The translations under genes were made by a program, and so were the position numbers. The notes under the pieces are model-generated. The model ran no database searches, was not told the DNA's origin, and saw nothing but the letters and a program-made list of their open reading frames with translations. Positions 38,970-49,810 of a stretch of DNA of 64,000 nt are shown piece by piece; the stretch's first letter is position 1, and each line of letters starts with the position of its first letter. The DNA is from Luzula sylvatica. Its lineage: Eukaryota > Streptophyta > Magnoliopsida > Poales > Juncaceae. Where the stretch lies: the NCBI GenBank assembly GCA_946800325.1, contig OX326960.1:18928393-18992392 (forward strand), read 5' to 3'.

Positions 38970-40270
38970 ATGGCGGCGGCGACGTCATACACCCTCTCCC
39001 CATCTCCGTCCGCTTCCGGATCCAAATCCCACCGCCAATGTGCTCGCCTCCGTCTCCAACCCACCCGATGCTCTCTCAAAACCCTCTTCACCGTTCAAAC
39101 CCCTTCTCTTGCCACCTCGATCACCTCCCCGGATCCGCAGCCTCAGTTTTCCTCTACAACCGCCTTCGCTCCGGCGACGATCGCCAATCTGGGGCCTGGC
39201 TTCGACTTCCTCGGTTGTGCCGTGGCTTCTCTCGGCGATACAGTCACCATATCTGTTGACTCCTCAGCTGCGCCTGGATCCCTGTCAATCTCCTCCATTA
39301 CCTCTTCTCTTCCTACATCCTCTCATTCCAAGCTTTCATTTGATCCTCTTAATAATTGCGCCGGAATTGCAGCTCTTGCTGTCATGAGAATGTTACAAGT
39401 TAGATCTGTCGGATTGGAGTTAAAACTCGACAAGGGGCTTCCGTTGGGATCGGGACTCGGATCTTCTGCAGCCTCAGCCGCTGCAGCCGCCGTGGCAGTG
39501 AATGAATTGTTCGGGGCCCCTCTTTCTCTCTCCGAGCTTGTTATTGCGGGGTACCTTCATCAACCAATTATCCAATATATTAACTTAAAATTAAGCAACT
39601 AATCAATTTATTTCGTAATCTGAACAGTCTGGAGTCGGAGAAGAAGGTAAGTGGGTACCATGCGGACAATGTGGGGCCCTCGATTTTGGGTGGTTTCTTG
39701 CTAATCAGGAGTTACGACCCTCTCGAGTTGATAAAATTGGAGTTCCCTGAGGAGAAAGAATTGTTCTTCGTGTTGGTCAGTCCAGAATTCGAGGCGCCGA
39801 CGAAAAAGATGCGAGCCGCTCTCCCTGCTGACGTGGCAATGAAGGATCATGTCAGAAACTCCAGCCAATCCGCCGCTATTGTCGCTGCCGTTCTCCAGGC
39901 ATGCTAATACTCATTTAATTTCATTTACATTCATACCCCTACAAAAGATCAAAATTTCCTTTTCGCTCAGGGTGACGTAGCGTTATTAGGGTCCGCATTG
40001 TCCTCGGATTTTATAGTAGAGCCCAAACGGGCCCCGCTAATACCTGGCATGCTAGCTGTCAAAAAGGCTGCCTTACAAGCGGGGGCCACGGGGTGTACTA
40101 TTAGCGGAGCGGGTCCCACGATTCTCGCTCTGACAGATTGCGAGGAGAAAGGAAAGATAATTGGAGAGAGAATGGTGGATGCTTTCTTGAGAGAAGGAGG
40201 GTTGAAAGCCGTGGCCAATGTTTCAAGACTCGATAGAGACGGTGCTAGGGTTGTGCGCAAGAGTAGGTAG
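38970..40270 (+). CDS. HSK: homoserine kinase, plastid-targeted; exons 38970-39550, 39628-39898, 39971-40270
   Basis: Homoserine kinase phosphorylates L-homoserine with ATP to O-phosphohomoserine, the branch point for threonine and methionine synthesis in plastids. Joined exons give 383 residues, close to the roughly 370 known for plants. Residues 1-60 are Ser/Thr/Pro-rich and fit a transit peptide. GHMP-kinase motifs follow: PATIANLGPGFDFLG (68-82), the ATP-binding LPLGSGLGSSAAS (157-169) and GCTISGAGPT (325-334). Other family landmarks are VSGYHADN and EAPTKKMRAALP. Exon 1 joins exon 2 in phase 2 (VIAG/LESEKK) and exon 2 joins exon 3 in phase 0 (AAVLQ/GDVALL), both matching the family without gaps. 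No stop or frameshift remains after splicing, so it looks functional. The second intron needs a GC donor. Confidence 0.93.
39551..39627 (+). other. HSK intron 1, 77 bp, GT-AG
   Basis: Donor GCGGG/GTACCT and acceptor TGAACAG/TCTGG. It is AT-rich, and TTAACTTA near 39585 could serve as the branch site. Removing it restores the conserved sequence around AGLESE. Reading through it would stop after about 16 foreign residues. Confidence 0.88.
39899..39970 (+). other. HSK intron 2, 72 bp, GC-AG
   Basis: The only donor that keeps the family sequence intact is CTCCAG/GCATGC, a GC rather than GT donor. The acceptor is TTCCTTTTCGCTCAG/GGTGAC with a good pyrimidine tract. No GT occurs near the exon end except inside the conserved AAV codons. 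Exon residues on both sides (AAVLQ, GDVALLGSALSS) align with plant HSK without a gap. Confidence 0.78.
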
Positions 40271-40507
40271 ATTGTATAAGGTATTTTTTTTTGAGGAAAG
40301 ACCCTGTATTTTTGTTGATTTTTTATTTTTCCTTGCTTTGATTTTATTTTCATTGTTAGTTTAAGAATAATACGAGCTTTGAGTGCTTGTACCGTATTTA
40401 TTAATGGTTGTTGTTTGATCATATCAACTCATTTAAATGTCGTAACGTGTTTTTATGTTGAATTATTGGATTTGTATTATGTATGATAACTTTTATTGAT
40501 TTTTATT
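40271..40507 (+). other. HSK 3' UTR and downstream
   Basis: T-rich sequence after the stop codon with several AATAAT/ATTTAT-like motifs (about 40365-40400) that could direct polyadenylation. No coding potential. Confidence 0.4.
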
Positions 40508-40750
40508 TTTTATAGTTTAATAACTCAAGAAACACATTGCTCGTGATCAGAGCATTCATATTCTATGACTTACCTAACAAAGTTTAAAGTAGTAGTACAT
40601 TTTAACTGCATGCTAATATCCTCCCAACATAAATATTATGGAGGCCTAACTAAATTTTGCAACAAATTGTGCGTTGATTATTGGGACATTGGAGATAATC
40701 AAATAACGAGCAAAATCTATCTGAAAAAATGGTGAATGGGCGGTGCGACT
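40508..40750 (+). repeat. dispersed repeat copy A, just 3' of HSK
   Basis: It shares TTCATATTCTATGACTTACC, AACTCAAGAAACACATTG-like, TTTAACTGCAT and ATTGGGACATTGGAGATAAT in the same order with 42285-42542. A shorter part is also at 48170-48238. No termini or coding capacity were recognised. It may be the edge of a duplicated segment rather than a transposon. Confidence 0.75.
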
Positions 40751-42284
40751 GATATGTAACTACGAACAAAAGAGAAGGTTTTCGTTCGTGAATATTGTAA
40801 TTTCTCCTTGTATATTGGATAAATGGATAGACGCCCTAACTATGAGTATTTATTAAATCCATTCCGAAATAGCCACGATTTTAGATGAATTTTGTTTGTT
40901 CACGGCTGTCGGGAATCTCTAATATTTTTTGTTGATCGTCGATTGGATGTGGAAAACTTTGAGGGGATCTTTTAGTAAAGTAAAAAATGATATCTGTGAA
41001 ATAATATATGCAAGAAGTCAAATATTTCTAGTACTCCTCTGTTGAGTTTGTTAATCAGTAGTGTAATTCTTGAACGTGTAGTTACATTTTCTAATTGATT
41101 TTATTTGAATTATACTTCCGATTATAATTTTTGTAAAACTTACTATTATATGTTGAGGAGTCGCAATTCCATAGTTTTTATATAAATAAATATTATAAAC
41201 ATTTTCTAGTATTTACTGGTTATATTTCTAGATATTATAATTTGTTCAGATAAGAAAACGGATGATTGTATAATCACCAATTTTTGTTATCTATTGCAAT
41301 TTCTCAATTATCTTATTTCTTGTGAGGGTGTATGCATTTGATTTACATGCCATGTTAATTTCACTAAAATTATACTTATTTAATTCATTAATATTAATTT
41401 AAAAAATATTAAGTAATACATGAAACCAAATAAAGGTCCAAATATGATTGAAACTAATAATTCAATTTTTAAAGGAACTAAAGAAATAATTTTTGGATTA
41501 GGACAATTTTGATGAAAATAACCAAATAGTATCTCTGAATATAATATTCAATATATCTAGGTTATACAAAAAAAATTTGTTGCGAATAATATTTGAAACT
41601 AATAATATTTAGACGCAATTTCATGCGCGCCCCTGCAAAATATCATAATTTTACGTATACCCTCTCAAAAACGTGAAATTTCATAAATATCCCTATAAAA
41701 TCCTTCAAATATCATGAATATCCCTAAATTGAGTTTTGAGTTAAAAATTCGTTAATTTTTCCGATCAATTTTTTTTTGGATAGTGATATTGACAGGAAAA
41801 ATAATTACTATATACAGGAATTTCGTTCAAATTTGACAAAAATTGAAAGTAAAATTATTATATCAAGTATGATTTTTCTGTTCCAAGTAATATTATTTCC
41901 TGTCAATATCACTATTCTTTTTTTTGTTTTACGCCTATATAAGTAACAAATATCCGTTTTAGTTAAATTGAATAGTTATGTTAGGTAACAAATATCCGTA
42001 TATTCGTTACTTTTTAGGTAGTATTTAAGTATTATTATATTTTATTTGAATGTGAAAGATAAATTGAATAGTTATGTTAGGTAACAAATATCCGTTTTAG
42101 TTATCCAAAAAGAATTCGTATATTGTATTCATATCCGGCAATATCCGAATATATCCGTATTCATTTAATATCCAAACCATATCCGGATCCGAGTTCTCCG
42201 TATCCGAAAAAATGTGAATACGAATATGGTATGACCCCTACTTGCATGGAGATCTTGTTATTGGTTTTTGTTTTGTTTGTTTTT
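40751..42284. other. AT-rich intergenic DNA with a small inverted repeat
   Basis: No gene found. It contains an imperfect inverted repeat, GATAGTGATATTGACAGGAA at 41779-41798 and its complement at about 41897-41916, separated by about 100 bp, which could be a small MITE or a hairpin. At 42055-42240 is a run of TATCCG/TCCGTA motifs shared with 47925-48110. Confidence 0.55.
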
Positions 42285-42542
42285 TTTATAGTTCAATAAT
42301 CCAAGAAATACATTGGTTGTGATCATGGCATTCATATTCTATGACTTACCTAACAAAGTATTGGCTGCTTTTTAACTGCATCGATAATATCCTAAACATG
42401 AATGATATCATGAATACCTAATTTACTGTTCAAGAAATTGAGTGCTGATGTTGTTAAACCTAAAAAAAATCATCTTTCATTGGGACATTGGAGATAATCA
42501 AATATCGATCTGAAAATATGGTCAATGCGTGTTTCGACTGCT
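42055..42542 (+). repeat. segment duplicated at 47925-48238 (includes dispersed repeat copy B)
   Basis: The order ATAGTTATGTTAGGTAACAA..TATCCG-rich block..GGTATGACC..CCCCTACTTGCATGGAGATC..TTCATATTCTATGACTTAC is shared with 47925-48238. Because both the TATCCG block and the sequence after it match, this is a segmental duplication rather than two independent insertions. Copy B proper is 42285-42542. Confidence 0.7.
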
Positions 42543-42984
42543 CACGTTTAGTATGTCTCTACTCGGGCAAAAGTATAAAGGATCTGAGATGCTTAATTAA
42601 CTTCCTAAAGAAATTAAGCAGAAAATTCTCTTGTTATTACAGCTGCAAGCAAAATGAAGTTTGGTAGAAGATCCCGCGATAATTTCATCGTGTTCTTTTT
42701 CAGACTTGTGAATTCAAATCCGTTTCTCCGACTATTATTGTAACCAAATAAAGATCGTACTATTTGCACTGCTACGTATTAGAATTTTGAAATTAATAAT
42801 ACGTTCAATTGTTTGATGAGGAGAGAATTTACTCCGTAAATAAAATTATTTATAGTTTGGTCAATTGATATGCACATTTTTTTCTTGCAAAAATCAGTTT
42901 GGACATGTGGTATTTTTCTCAAACTCGTGTATATTTTTGTTTGGCAATATAATGAATTAAATAGTTGATTAAACATAAATAAAT

Positions 42985-43414
42985 TTATGGCGTATGAACA
43001 TACAATATGAATTTTCTAGTTGTTGTTTACATTAAATTTAATACAAATTATGTCCAAAATAAGAATAATTTAATTGATAAAATATGAGGTTGGTTGGTTT
43101 AAAATAAATAATTGAATGGAGTGGGGATAACATGAATTTTCTAGTTGGTGTTTACATCTAATATAATTCATTCAAGTTGTGTCCAAATTTAATTGATAAA
43201 TTTTTAGGTCAATTTGGTTAAAAATAGATTATTTAATAAAGTGTGAACATATGACATACATTTTGTTGTTGGTGTTTACATCAAATTTTGATTGAGATTG
43301 TGTCAGAAATGAGCAATTTAATTGATAACACTCAAACCAATTTTGTTAAAAATAAATAATTTAATGGAGTATGCACGTATAACATGATTTTTCTAGATGT
43401 TGCTTAGTACAAAT
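42985..43414 (+). repeat. tandem repeat of about 125 bp, interrupted by a Helitron
   Basis: TTTCTAGTTGTTGTTTACAT-like landmarks recur near 43010, 43133, 43259 and 43386 (periods 123-127 bp), each followed by AAATTGTGTCC/AGAAT..AATTTAATTGATAA..GGTTAAAAATA. The array resumes after the Helitron at 45491-45600 (GATATAAATTGTGTCCGAAC..CAACTTGGTTAAAAATA), which shows one original array. Confidence 0.8.
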
Positions 43415-43494
43415 ATATACTATATACTAATTCAAGGGGATTTGCAGCCTCCTGGTGCAGCCACGTCATCAGGGGCCTTTTTGTAAAAAAATAT

Positions 43495-44200
43495 ATTTTT
43501 TTTTACATTTCGGTCCTTTTTTATTTACAAATTGGTCCTTTTTTCGAAAATAAATTACATTTTGGTCCTTCTTTTTACATTTTCGTCCTTTATATTTGCT
43601 TTATGGTCCTTCGAAGTTTTGAAATTTACATTTTAGTCCAGAGGTCTCAAATTGGTCCTATTTTTTTAAAAAAATTACATTTTGGTCCTTTTTTCCACAT
43701 TTTGGTCCTTTATATTTGCATTTTGATCCTTCGAAGTTTTAAAATTTACATTTTGGTCCAGGGGCCTCTTTGTAAAAATAATTTATTTACATTTTGGTAC
43801 TTTTCTGGAAAAAAAAAAATGGTCCTTTTAATTTACATTTTGGTCCTTTTTTATTTGCATTTTGGTCCTTTTTATTTACATTTAGTCATTTCAAGTTTGA
43901 AAAATTAAACTTTGGTCCAGGGGCCTCTTTGTAAAAAATTTATTTATATTTTGGTCCTTTTTATTTACATTTTGGTCCTTTTTAGTTGAAAAAACTATAT
44001 TTTGGTCCTTTCTATTTACATTTTTGTCCTTTTGAGTTTAGAAACAACATTTTGGTCCTTCATATTTATATCTTCATCCTTTTTTACATTTTTGAATTTA
44101 TATTATAGTCCTTTTTATTTATATCTTGGTCCTTTTCAGTTTTACTTCACACTTTGGTACTTTTTATTAACATTTTGGTCCTTTTTAATTTAAATTTCGG
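43495..44200 (+). repeat. TTTTGGTCC minisatellite within the Helitron
   Basis: About two dozen imperfect 20-30 bp units based on TACATTTTGGTCCTTTTTAT. GGGGCCTCTTTGTAAAAA recurs three times as a higher-order landmark (about 43460, 43757 and 43919). The open frames here are repeat translations. Confidence 0.88.
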
Positions 44201-45460
44201 TCTTTTTTTACATTATTAATAATTTCTCTCATCTCATGCGTCCACATCAACACCTTATTATGCCTCCCTATCACCACTTTACTTGATGTTTTTTCAAAAG
44301 ACTCCTTAAATTTTTAGATATTGTAAAAAAAAATTAATTTACATATGTATTCATTTAAAAAAAATGCTTTTTTAATTTTAAAAAATTCTTAAACTTTTTG
44401 TAATACATAATAATTAAAAAAAAATTACTATATGTTATATGTTATATAATTTTAATATTTCATTCATTACAAATATTCGACTTATGTATTATTTTTCTTG
44501 AAAAACTAAAATAAAATTATAATAAGTTGAACAATATTAATAAAAGAACATCTTGCAAATATTTAAAAATAAAATATCACAAAACTATTAAAAAATACAT
44601 AAAAGGAAAACTAAAATAAAAAGTAGATGTTTAAATAGATATTTTCTATGAATATATTTGCAAGATGTTTATTTATTATTATTTAATGTTAGTTTTTTTA
44701 TGAATAAAGAATGGAATATTAAAATTATATAAACAAAATATGTAATAATTTAAATTTTTTAAATCACTACATGTTAAGAAGTGTTTATGAATTTTCTTAA
44801 AATTAATAAAAAATAACAAAAATAAGTTTTAATTATTACATATGAGATTTGGAAGGTATTTTGAAAAAAAAAAATTAATATCATCCATAAGGAGTATTTT
44901 AAAATAAAAGTTTGGTAAAAAAAATTTTTTGGAGTTTACGAAAAGATAGAGGATTTTTTACAATATCCAAAAAGAATTAGGGGGTTAAAAATATACCAAA
45001 TCACGGATGTGCGAATAATCATGACATAATTTAAATTAAAGGTTCGAACGAAACGGTTAGCGATGACATCGTGAAACTTTGTTGTTGGCCGACCACACAA
45101 AAGGCGAAAAATATTTGTGCTAAATATGTAGCGAAATTAAGGATTTGTGAAATTAAGAACACTCTTTTTTTCAGCAATGTTTTCTGATTTATTAGGTTCT
45201 TAATAAATTTCATGACGACTCATTCGTTTTTTTTCCTTATTTTGCTTATGATGTATAAAATATAGATAATTTTTTTAGCAATAACCGTTTGAATTATTCA
45301 AGAAATCCGGCTCTTAAAATATTCAAAGGATTTTTGCTACAAAATTTCACTCGCACACAACACACTAAATTACACATATAATAATGATTACAAAAAAAAA
45401 TTCACATACACAAAATGAACAACAATTTTTTTCAACTACATTACTTATAAACCCGAAGAA

Positions 45461-45480
45461 CCCCGCGCAATTGCGCGGGG
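45461..45480 (+). other. Helitron 3' hairpin
   Basis: A perfect GC-rich palindrome 7 nt before the CTAG terminus, the usual transposition terminator of Helitrons. It contrasts sharply with its AT-rich surroundings. Confidence 0.9.
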
Positions 45481-45600
45481 GTCATGCTAGTTGATATAAA
45501 TTGTGTCCGAACTACAAGAATGATAAATAATTTATGCCAACTTGGTTAAAAATATAAAATTTAATACAAAAAATTGTGTCAAAATAAAAACAACTTAATA

Positions 45601-46873
45601 GATATGTTAAAAAAAAACTCACTTTAATCTCCTCTAATATTGAATCCTTCCTCTTAATACTGAAAATCCTAGTTCGTCCATGTTTCCAGGGTCTTCATTT
45701 CCTTATAGATTTCATTTCTTTCATAAATGGTTATTTGAATTAAATTGTAGGATTAGATTATATTGGAAAACAAATTCTTTACTATTTTGTTGAAAAAAAT
45801 AAATAAAACCAACTCTAGGGATTACAGATAAATAAAGTAATAGTTATTTCAATTAAATTGTAGGATATTTAAAAAAAATTTGAACATCAATGAATATATA
45901 TTTTTTTCAAAATTATTTGTGCAAATATGTACAAAATATATATTGTCCAAAAAAATATCTTATTTTAGACAGCACATTGTCTCTATTTATTTTTTTGCGA
46001 AGTAAATATCATATTCGAAATACAATATAAAAATAATAAAAACATTATAAACAAAAACAATATAAGTAAGTATTAATATTCTAAAAAAATCGCACCGCTC
46101 CGTTACGTTGTACATATTTCATATTTCCGGCGAATATTTTTAAAATATATAAAACTGATTATTTTATTAAAAAAACATGTCATGATATTTATTCGTAATT
46201 ATAAATTGTACATATTTCATATTTCCAGTGAATATTTTTTCAGTATAATTAAAATATTTACCATATCCCTAAACCCTTAAAAAAATATACTAAAATTACC
46301 AGGCTAAAATGATAATTATTAGAATATAATTAAAAAATTACGTTTTTCCACAATATTTGGAAAAAATGGGGGTTTTTATGAGAAAATCTAAAACATTACC
46401 AATGTTTTGTTAATTCAGAAAATTTAATGGGTTTTTAAAAAATTAATTCTCAAGACCATCCTCGAATGCACGATAATCATTTTGTGTTTCGGGGTTATGA
46501 CACCATAAGGTAACCTTCACTTCAACCTCGCCTTACTCGTCGCATATCATGCCCATATGCTCACCACAGTAAGTTGGCTAACATGTATTAGTTAATAGCT
46601 AACATGTATTAGTTATCATTTTAATTAAATATACTAATTAGAACACTGAGCATGTTATGGAAAAAATTGAGGAGATAGATCATATTTAAAAATCTGCAAC
46701 TTTAACAGCGAGATTTTAAAACTAGTTATGGGTTATTTTTGGAATATTATCAAAAAGGAGGTTATTTTTGAAATATTTTCAAAAAGGTGGTTATTTTTTG
46801 AATTTTGATTACAGAAGGGGTTACGTGCAGAAATGCTCCTTTTGTATATATATAAAAAAAATGAGAGCATATG
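45601..46873. other. AT-rich intergenic DNA
   Basis: No gene seen. It contains a duplicated GTTATTTTTGGAATATTNTCAAAAAGGNGG unit (46730-46790) and TTGTACATATTTCATATTTCC twice (46108 and 46206). Confidence 0.5.
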
Positions 46874-46875
46874 TG

Positions 46876-46913
<38 letters not shown>

Positions 46914-47222
46914 TCACCACGCTCATGCTGAGTCACATTAATGGGGGGCTCCTTTCCATCTCTCAAAACCTCCCCACTCAATTAATTATGCTTTCAATTA
47001 ATTGTTAATTGAAATAATAAATTATCGGATTCTTGTATTAACTGTTAATTATATTACAATTAACTATTAATTCAAAACATAATTAATTGAATGAAAAAAA
47101 ATTAGGGTGGCACGGTATAATTGGGGGGGCACGGTATAATTGAGTCAAAACATAATACCATACCCCCCTATGAGCTCATGCTGATTCAATCAGCAAGAGC
47201 TTGGTGAATTGGGGGGGCACGG
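46874..47222. mobile_element. probable MITE with poly-C/G-containing inverted ends
   Basis: The left arm GTGCC..poly-C..AATTCACCACGCTCATGCTG (46876-46930) is the inverse of the right arm CAGCAAGAGCTTGGTGAATT..GGGGGGGCAC (47191-47220), with two mismatches in the shared core. Inside are a second inverted pair (CAATTAATTATG near 46979 and CATAATTAATTG near 47079) and repeats of GGGGGGGCACGGTATAATT at 47124 and 47211. No clean target duplication was found. The C run (46879-46910, 32 nt) is an expansion of the C7 seen at the other end. Confidence 0.6.
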
Positions 47223-47451
47223 TATAATTTTCCTAAAAAATTACATCCTAGGCCCTATTTCCTAAAACTATTTACACATGTAATTGACTAATTTCTAAAA
47301 GTCTATCGATCATATCATATACAATATACAATAATAATAACCAAAAGATATAAAAAAAAATCTAAAAACATAACCTTGATCTATCCTTTTCCACGCACAC
47401 CAGTTTCACTCTCCTGTTTTTTTTTGGAAAGATGTTACATATGGAGGATGT

Positions 47452-48142
47452 AAATGGTTAGGATACTATTCGAATCGACTCGAACCGTACTAAAAAAATA
47501 TCCGGATTCGGGAACTGTTTTTTCGGATTCGGATCCGAATTTGATATTCAAAATATTATCCGGATACTATCCGGATCTGGATAGCAATGAAAAACAAGTA
47601 TCTATTTTTCATTATTTATTTTACATTTAAATGATTATGATCTCAACGGATCTAACAAAATTCATATTCTCGTGACTCATGATTCATAAACCAATTTGTT
47701 TTAAATAAAAATACATGAAATTTAATTTCAAGATATTTCCAAAATTTCAAAAATATTTCCCTCATTTCCAAGACTTTTTCTCTCCTTCAAATTTTTTTTT
47801 TTTTTAATTTCATAAGTAGTTTTTTTTTCCAGAAAATCAAGGTTTTCTCAGTAATTTTCAAAAAATTATGTTGTACTTTTTAAGTATTATTTTAATTTTA
47901 TTTGATTGTGGAAGATAAAATAAATAGTTATATTATGTATCAAATATCTATTTTAATTATTCGAAAAGAATTCCTATATGTATTCATATCCGACAATATC
48001 CGAATCGTATTCGTATCCGTTTAATATCCGAATCCTATGCGGATCCGAGTTGTCCGTATCCGAAAAAATATGAATACAAATATGGTATGACCACTATCCT
48101 AACCGGATCCGAATCGTTTACACCCCTACTTGCATGGAGATC
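47452..48142. mobile_element. possible TIR element with TATCCGGAT-rich ends
   Basis: The left end is GATGTAAATGGTTAGGATACT and the right end AACCGGATCCGAATCGTTTACACCCC, imperfect inverses. Both subterminal regions are dense in TCCGGAT/ATCCGAAT motifs, a composition common in plant hAT-type non-autonomous elements. No convincing 8-bp duplication is visible, and the right half also occurs at 42055-42240. Confidence 0.4.
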
Positions 48143-48169
48143 TTGTTATTGGTTTCTTTTTTATTTGTT

Positions 48170-48238
48170 TTTTTATTGTTTAATAATCCAAGAAATATGT
48201 TGGTTGTGATCATGGTATTCATATTCTATGACTTACGT
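48170..48238 (+). repeat. dispersed repeat copy C, cut by Harbinger element
   Basis: It matches copy B (TAATCCAAGAAAT..TTGGTTGTGATCATGG..TTCATATTCTATGACTTAC) up to 48236, where the Harbinger terminus begins. In copy B the sequence continues CTAACAAAGT, so the insertion site was at a TAA. Confidence 0.7.
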
Positions 48239-49140
48239 AAGGGTCTGTTTGGCAAGCGGAATTAGTAGATTGGAATTGAATTATAAGGTGGAGGGCAAAA
48301 AGTTCTGAAATTAGTAATTTCTCTGTTTGTTTGGATGTTCATATTATAAGATGTTGGAAAATATAATTGTTTGTTTGTTTGTTTGGATAATTCTGAAATT
48401 TTATTATTTTAATATGAAAGTAGTTAAGTTATGAATTATAATTATTTGGATACTTAAAAATAAGATGTTATAAAACATAATTTTTTGATTGGTTGTTTAA
48501 AAGATTCCATAATTATATTATTGAGAATATGAAAATAGTTTTAAGTTTTATGAAATAATTAAACTCCAAACATAATTACATTTACAAATAAAACATAATT
48601 AAATTTCCAAATAAATAAAAAGAAACATAAAATATTCATTAATGATAAAATCAAAATATAACATAATTCATCCCACAACATAAACCAACATACAAAATTA
48701 ACTATCATAAATCAAAATACAAAATATTTTCGTAAAACTAATTCATATAAAACATATATTTCGTGTCTAACCCACATGCCCCTCATGATTTGTTGTCTAA
48801 TTTGAATCCATTATTTTACGTCATCTCTAGTTCCCAATCCACTCCTCCTATGTCCTTGAGAAGGATGCATAGACACATGTTCTTCGGTTGGTACAAATCC
48901 ATCAAGTTCGCCGGCAATTATGTAATTGTGAAGTATACAACATGCAATAACTATTATATCGACTTGAGTAGGTCTAGGAACAAAAGGCGGATCGGTAAGA
49001 ATTTTGAAACGGCTTTTTAACGCACCAAACGCTCGCTCAATTGTTGTGCGCAAAGATAAGTGTCTGAGGTTAAAAAGCTCTTTATCATTCGTCGGAGGAT
49101 TACTAGAAAATTCTTTTTTGGCGCCACAAATTTTGAGCGT
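48239..49140 (-). pseudogene. PIF/Harbinger transposase fragment, decayed
   Basis: On the minus strand from about 49138 to 48811 the translation contains KELFNLRHLSLRTTIERAFG, then LKSRFKIL and ACCILHNYI, the C-terminal part of the DDE nuclease of Harbinger/HARBI1-type transposases. A TAA follows at 48811, yet the next codons in frame still read WIQIRQQIMRGMW, a typical family C-terminus, so the stop is probably a nonsense mutation. The left terminus GGGTCTGTTTGGCAAGCGG next to TAA (48239) fits a Harbinger TIR with a 3-bp TAA target. The 5' part of the gene and the right terminus are absent. Confidence 0.82.
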
Positions 49141-49159
49141 TAAAGAGGCGTTAATTTTA

Positions 49160-49810
49160 AAAAAGTCCCAAATTTTTTTAGCTTATAATAATTTTAAAAA
49201 AATAATTATTATATGTTATATTTATATAATTTTCATATTTCATATATTATATATTTTTAACTTTCATATTTTTTCTAAAAAACTAATATAACATATTAAT
49301 AAGATGAACAACGATATTAAAAGAACACCTTGAAAAATATTTTAAAATTAAAATATCATGAAACTATTAAAAAAATACATAAAAAGAGAACGAAAATAAA
49401 AAACAAGATGTTTGAACATATATTTTTCTATCAATATATTTCCAAGATATTTATTTATTGTTGTTTATTTTACTATCTGATGTTGGTTTTTCATGAATGT
49501 TGAATGAAATACTAAAATTATATAAACACAACATTTAATAATTATTTTTTTTGAAATCACTACATGTTAAAAAATATTTATGAATTTTCGTAAAACTAAT
49601 AAAATTAATAAAAATAAAAAAATATTTTTTAATTACTACATATAAAAATAGAAGGTATTTTGGTCAAAAAAAATTTTAACACCATTCATGGTTAGTTTTA
49701 ACTCCTATAGGGTATTTGCAAATAAAAGTTCGGTAGAGAAGTTTTTTTCAAGGTTCCAAAAAATAGGGGGTTTTTTAGAATATCCAAAAAATAGAGGGTT
49801 TTTTGAAAAA
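49160..49810 (+). repeat. Helitron-derived fragment
   Basis: It is collinear with 44290-44970 of the Helitron (e.g. ACTATTAAAAAATACATAAA, ATGAATATATTTGCAAGAT-like, CACTACATGTTAA and the final GAATATCCAAAAA). No termini are present, so it is a decayed partial copy. Confidence 0.65.

Larger units (their letters stand above)
43415..45490 (+). mobile_element. non-autonomous Helitron, about 2.08 kb
   Basis: The 3' end is diagnostic: a perfect 20-bp palindrome CCCCGCGCAATTGCGCGGGG (45461-45480), then GTCATG and CTAG (45487-45490) followed by host T. The 5' end is set by the interrupted 125-bp host repeat at about 43412-43416. The interior has no Rep/helicase frame. At 43495-44200 it is a minisatellite of TTTACATTTTGGTCCTTTTT units, and the rest is very AT-rich. 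Part of the interior (44280-44970) recurs at 49160-49810. Confidence 0.85.

Noticed and set aside
38825..39091. 88-codon minus-strand frame over the kinase transit peptide
   Set aside because: It is antisense to a well-supported exon and has no recognisable motif.
38647..39387. 246-codon plus-strand frame overlapping the kinase gene
   Set aside because: It is a shadow of the GC-rich kinase exon in another frame. The exon at 38970 carries all GHMP motifs.
39551..39970. Kinase as a pseudogene with two frame-breaking insertions
   Set aside because: Both interruptions have acceptor-like pyrimidine tracts with AG, AT-rich content and exact restoration of conserved residues. Introns are simpler, although the GC donor leaves some doubt.
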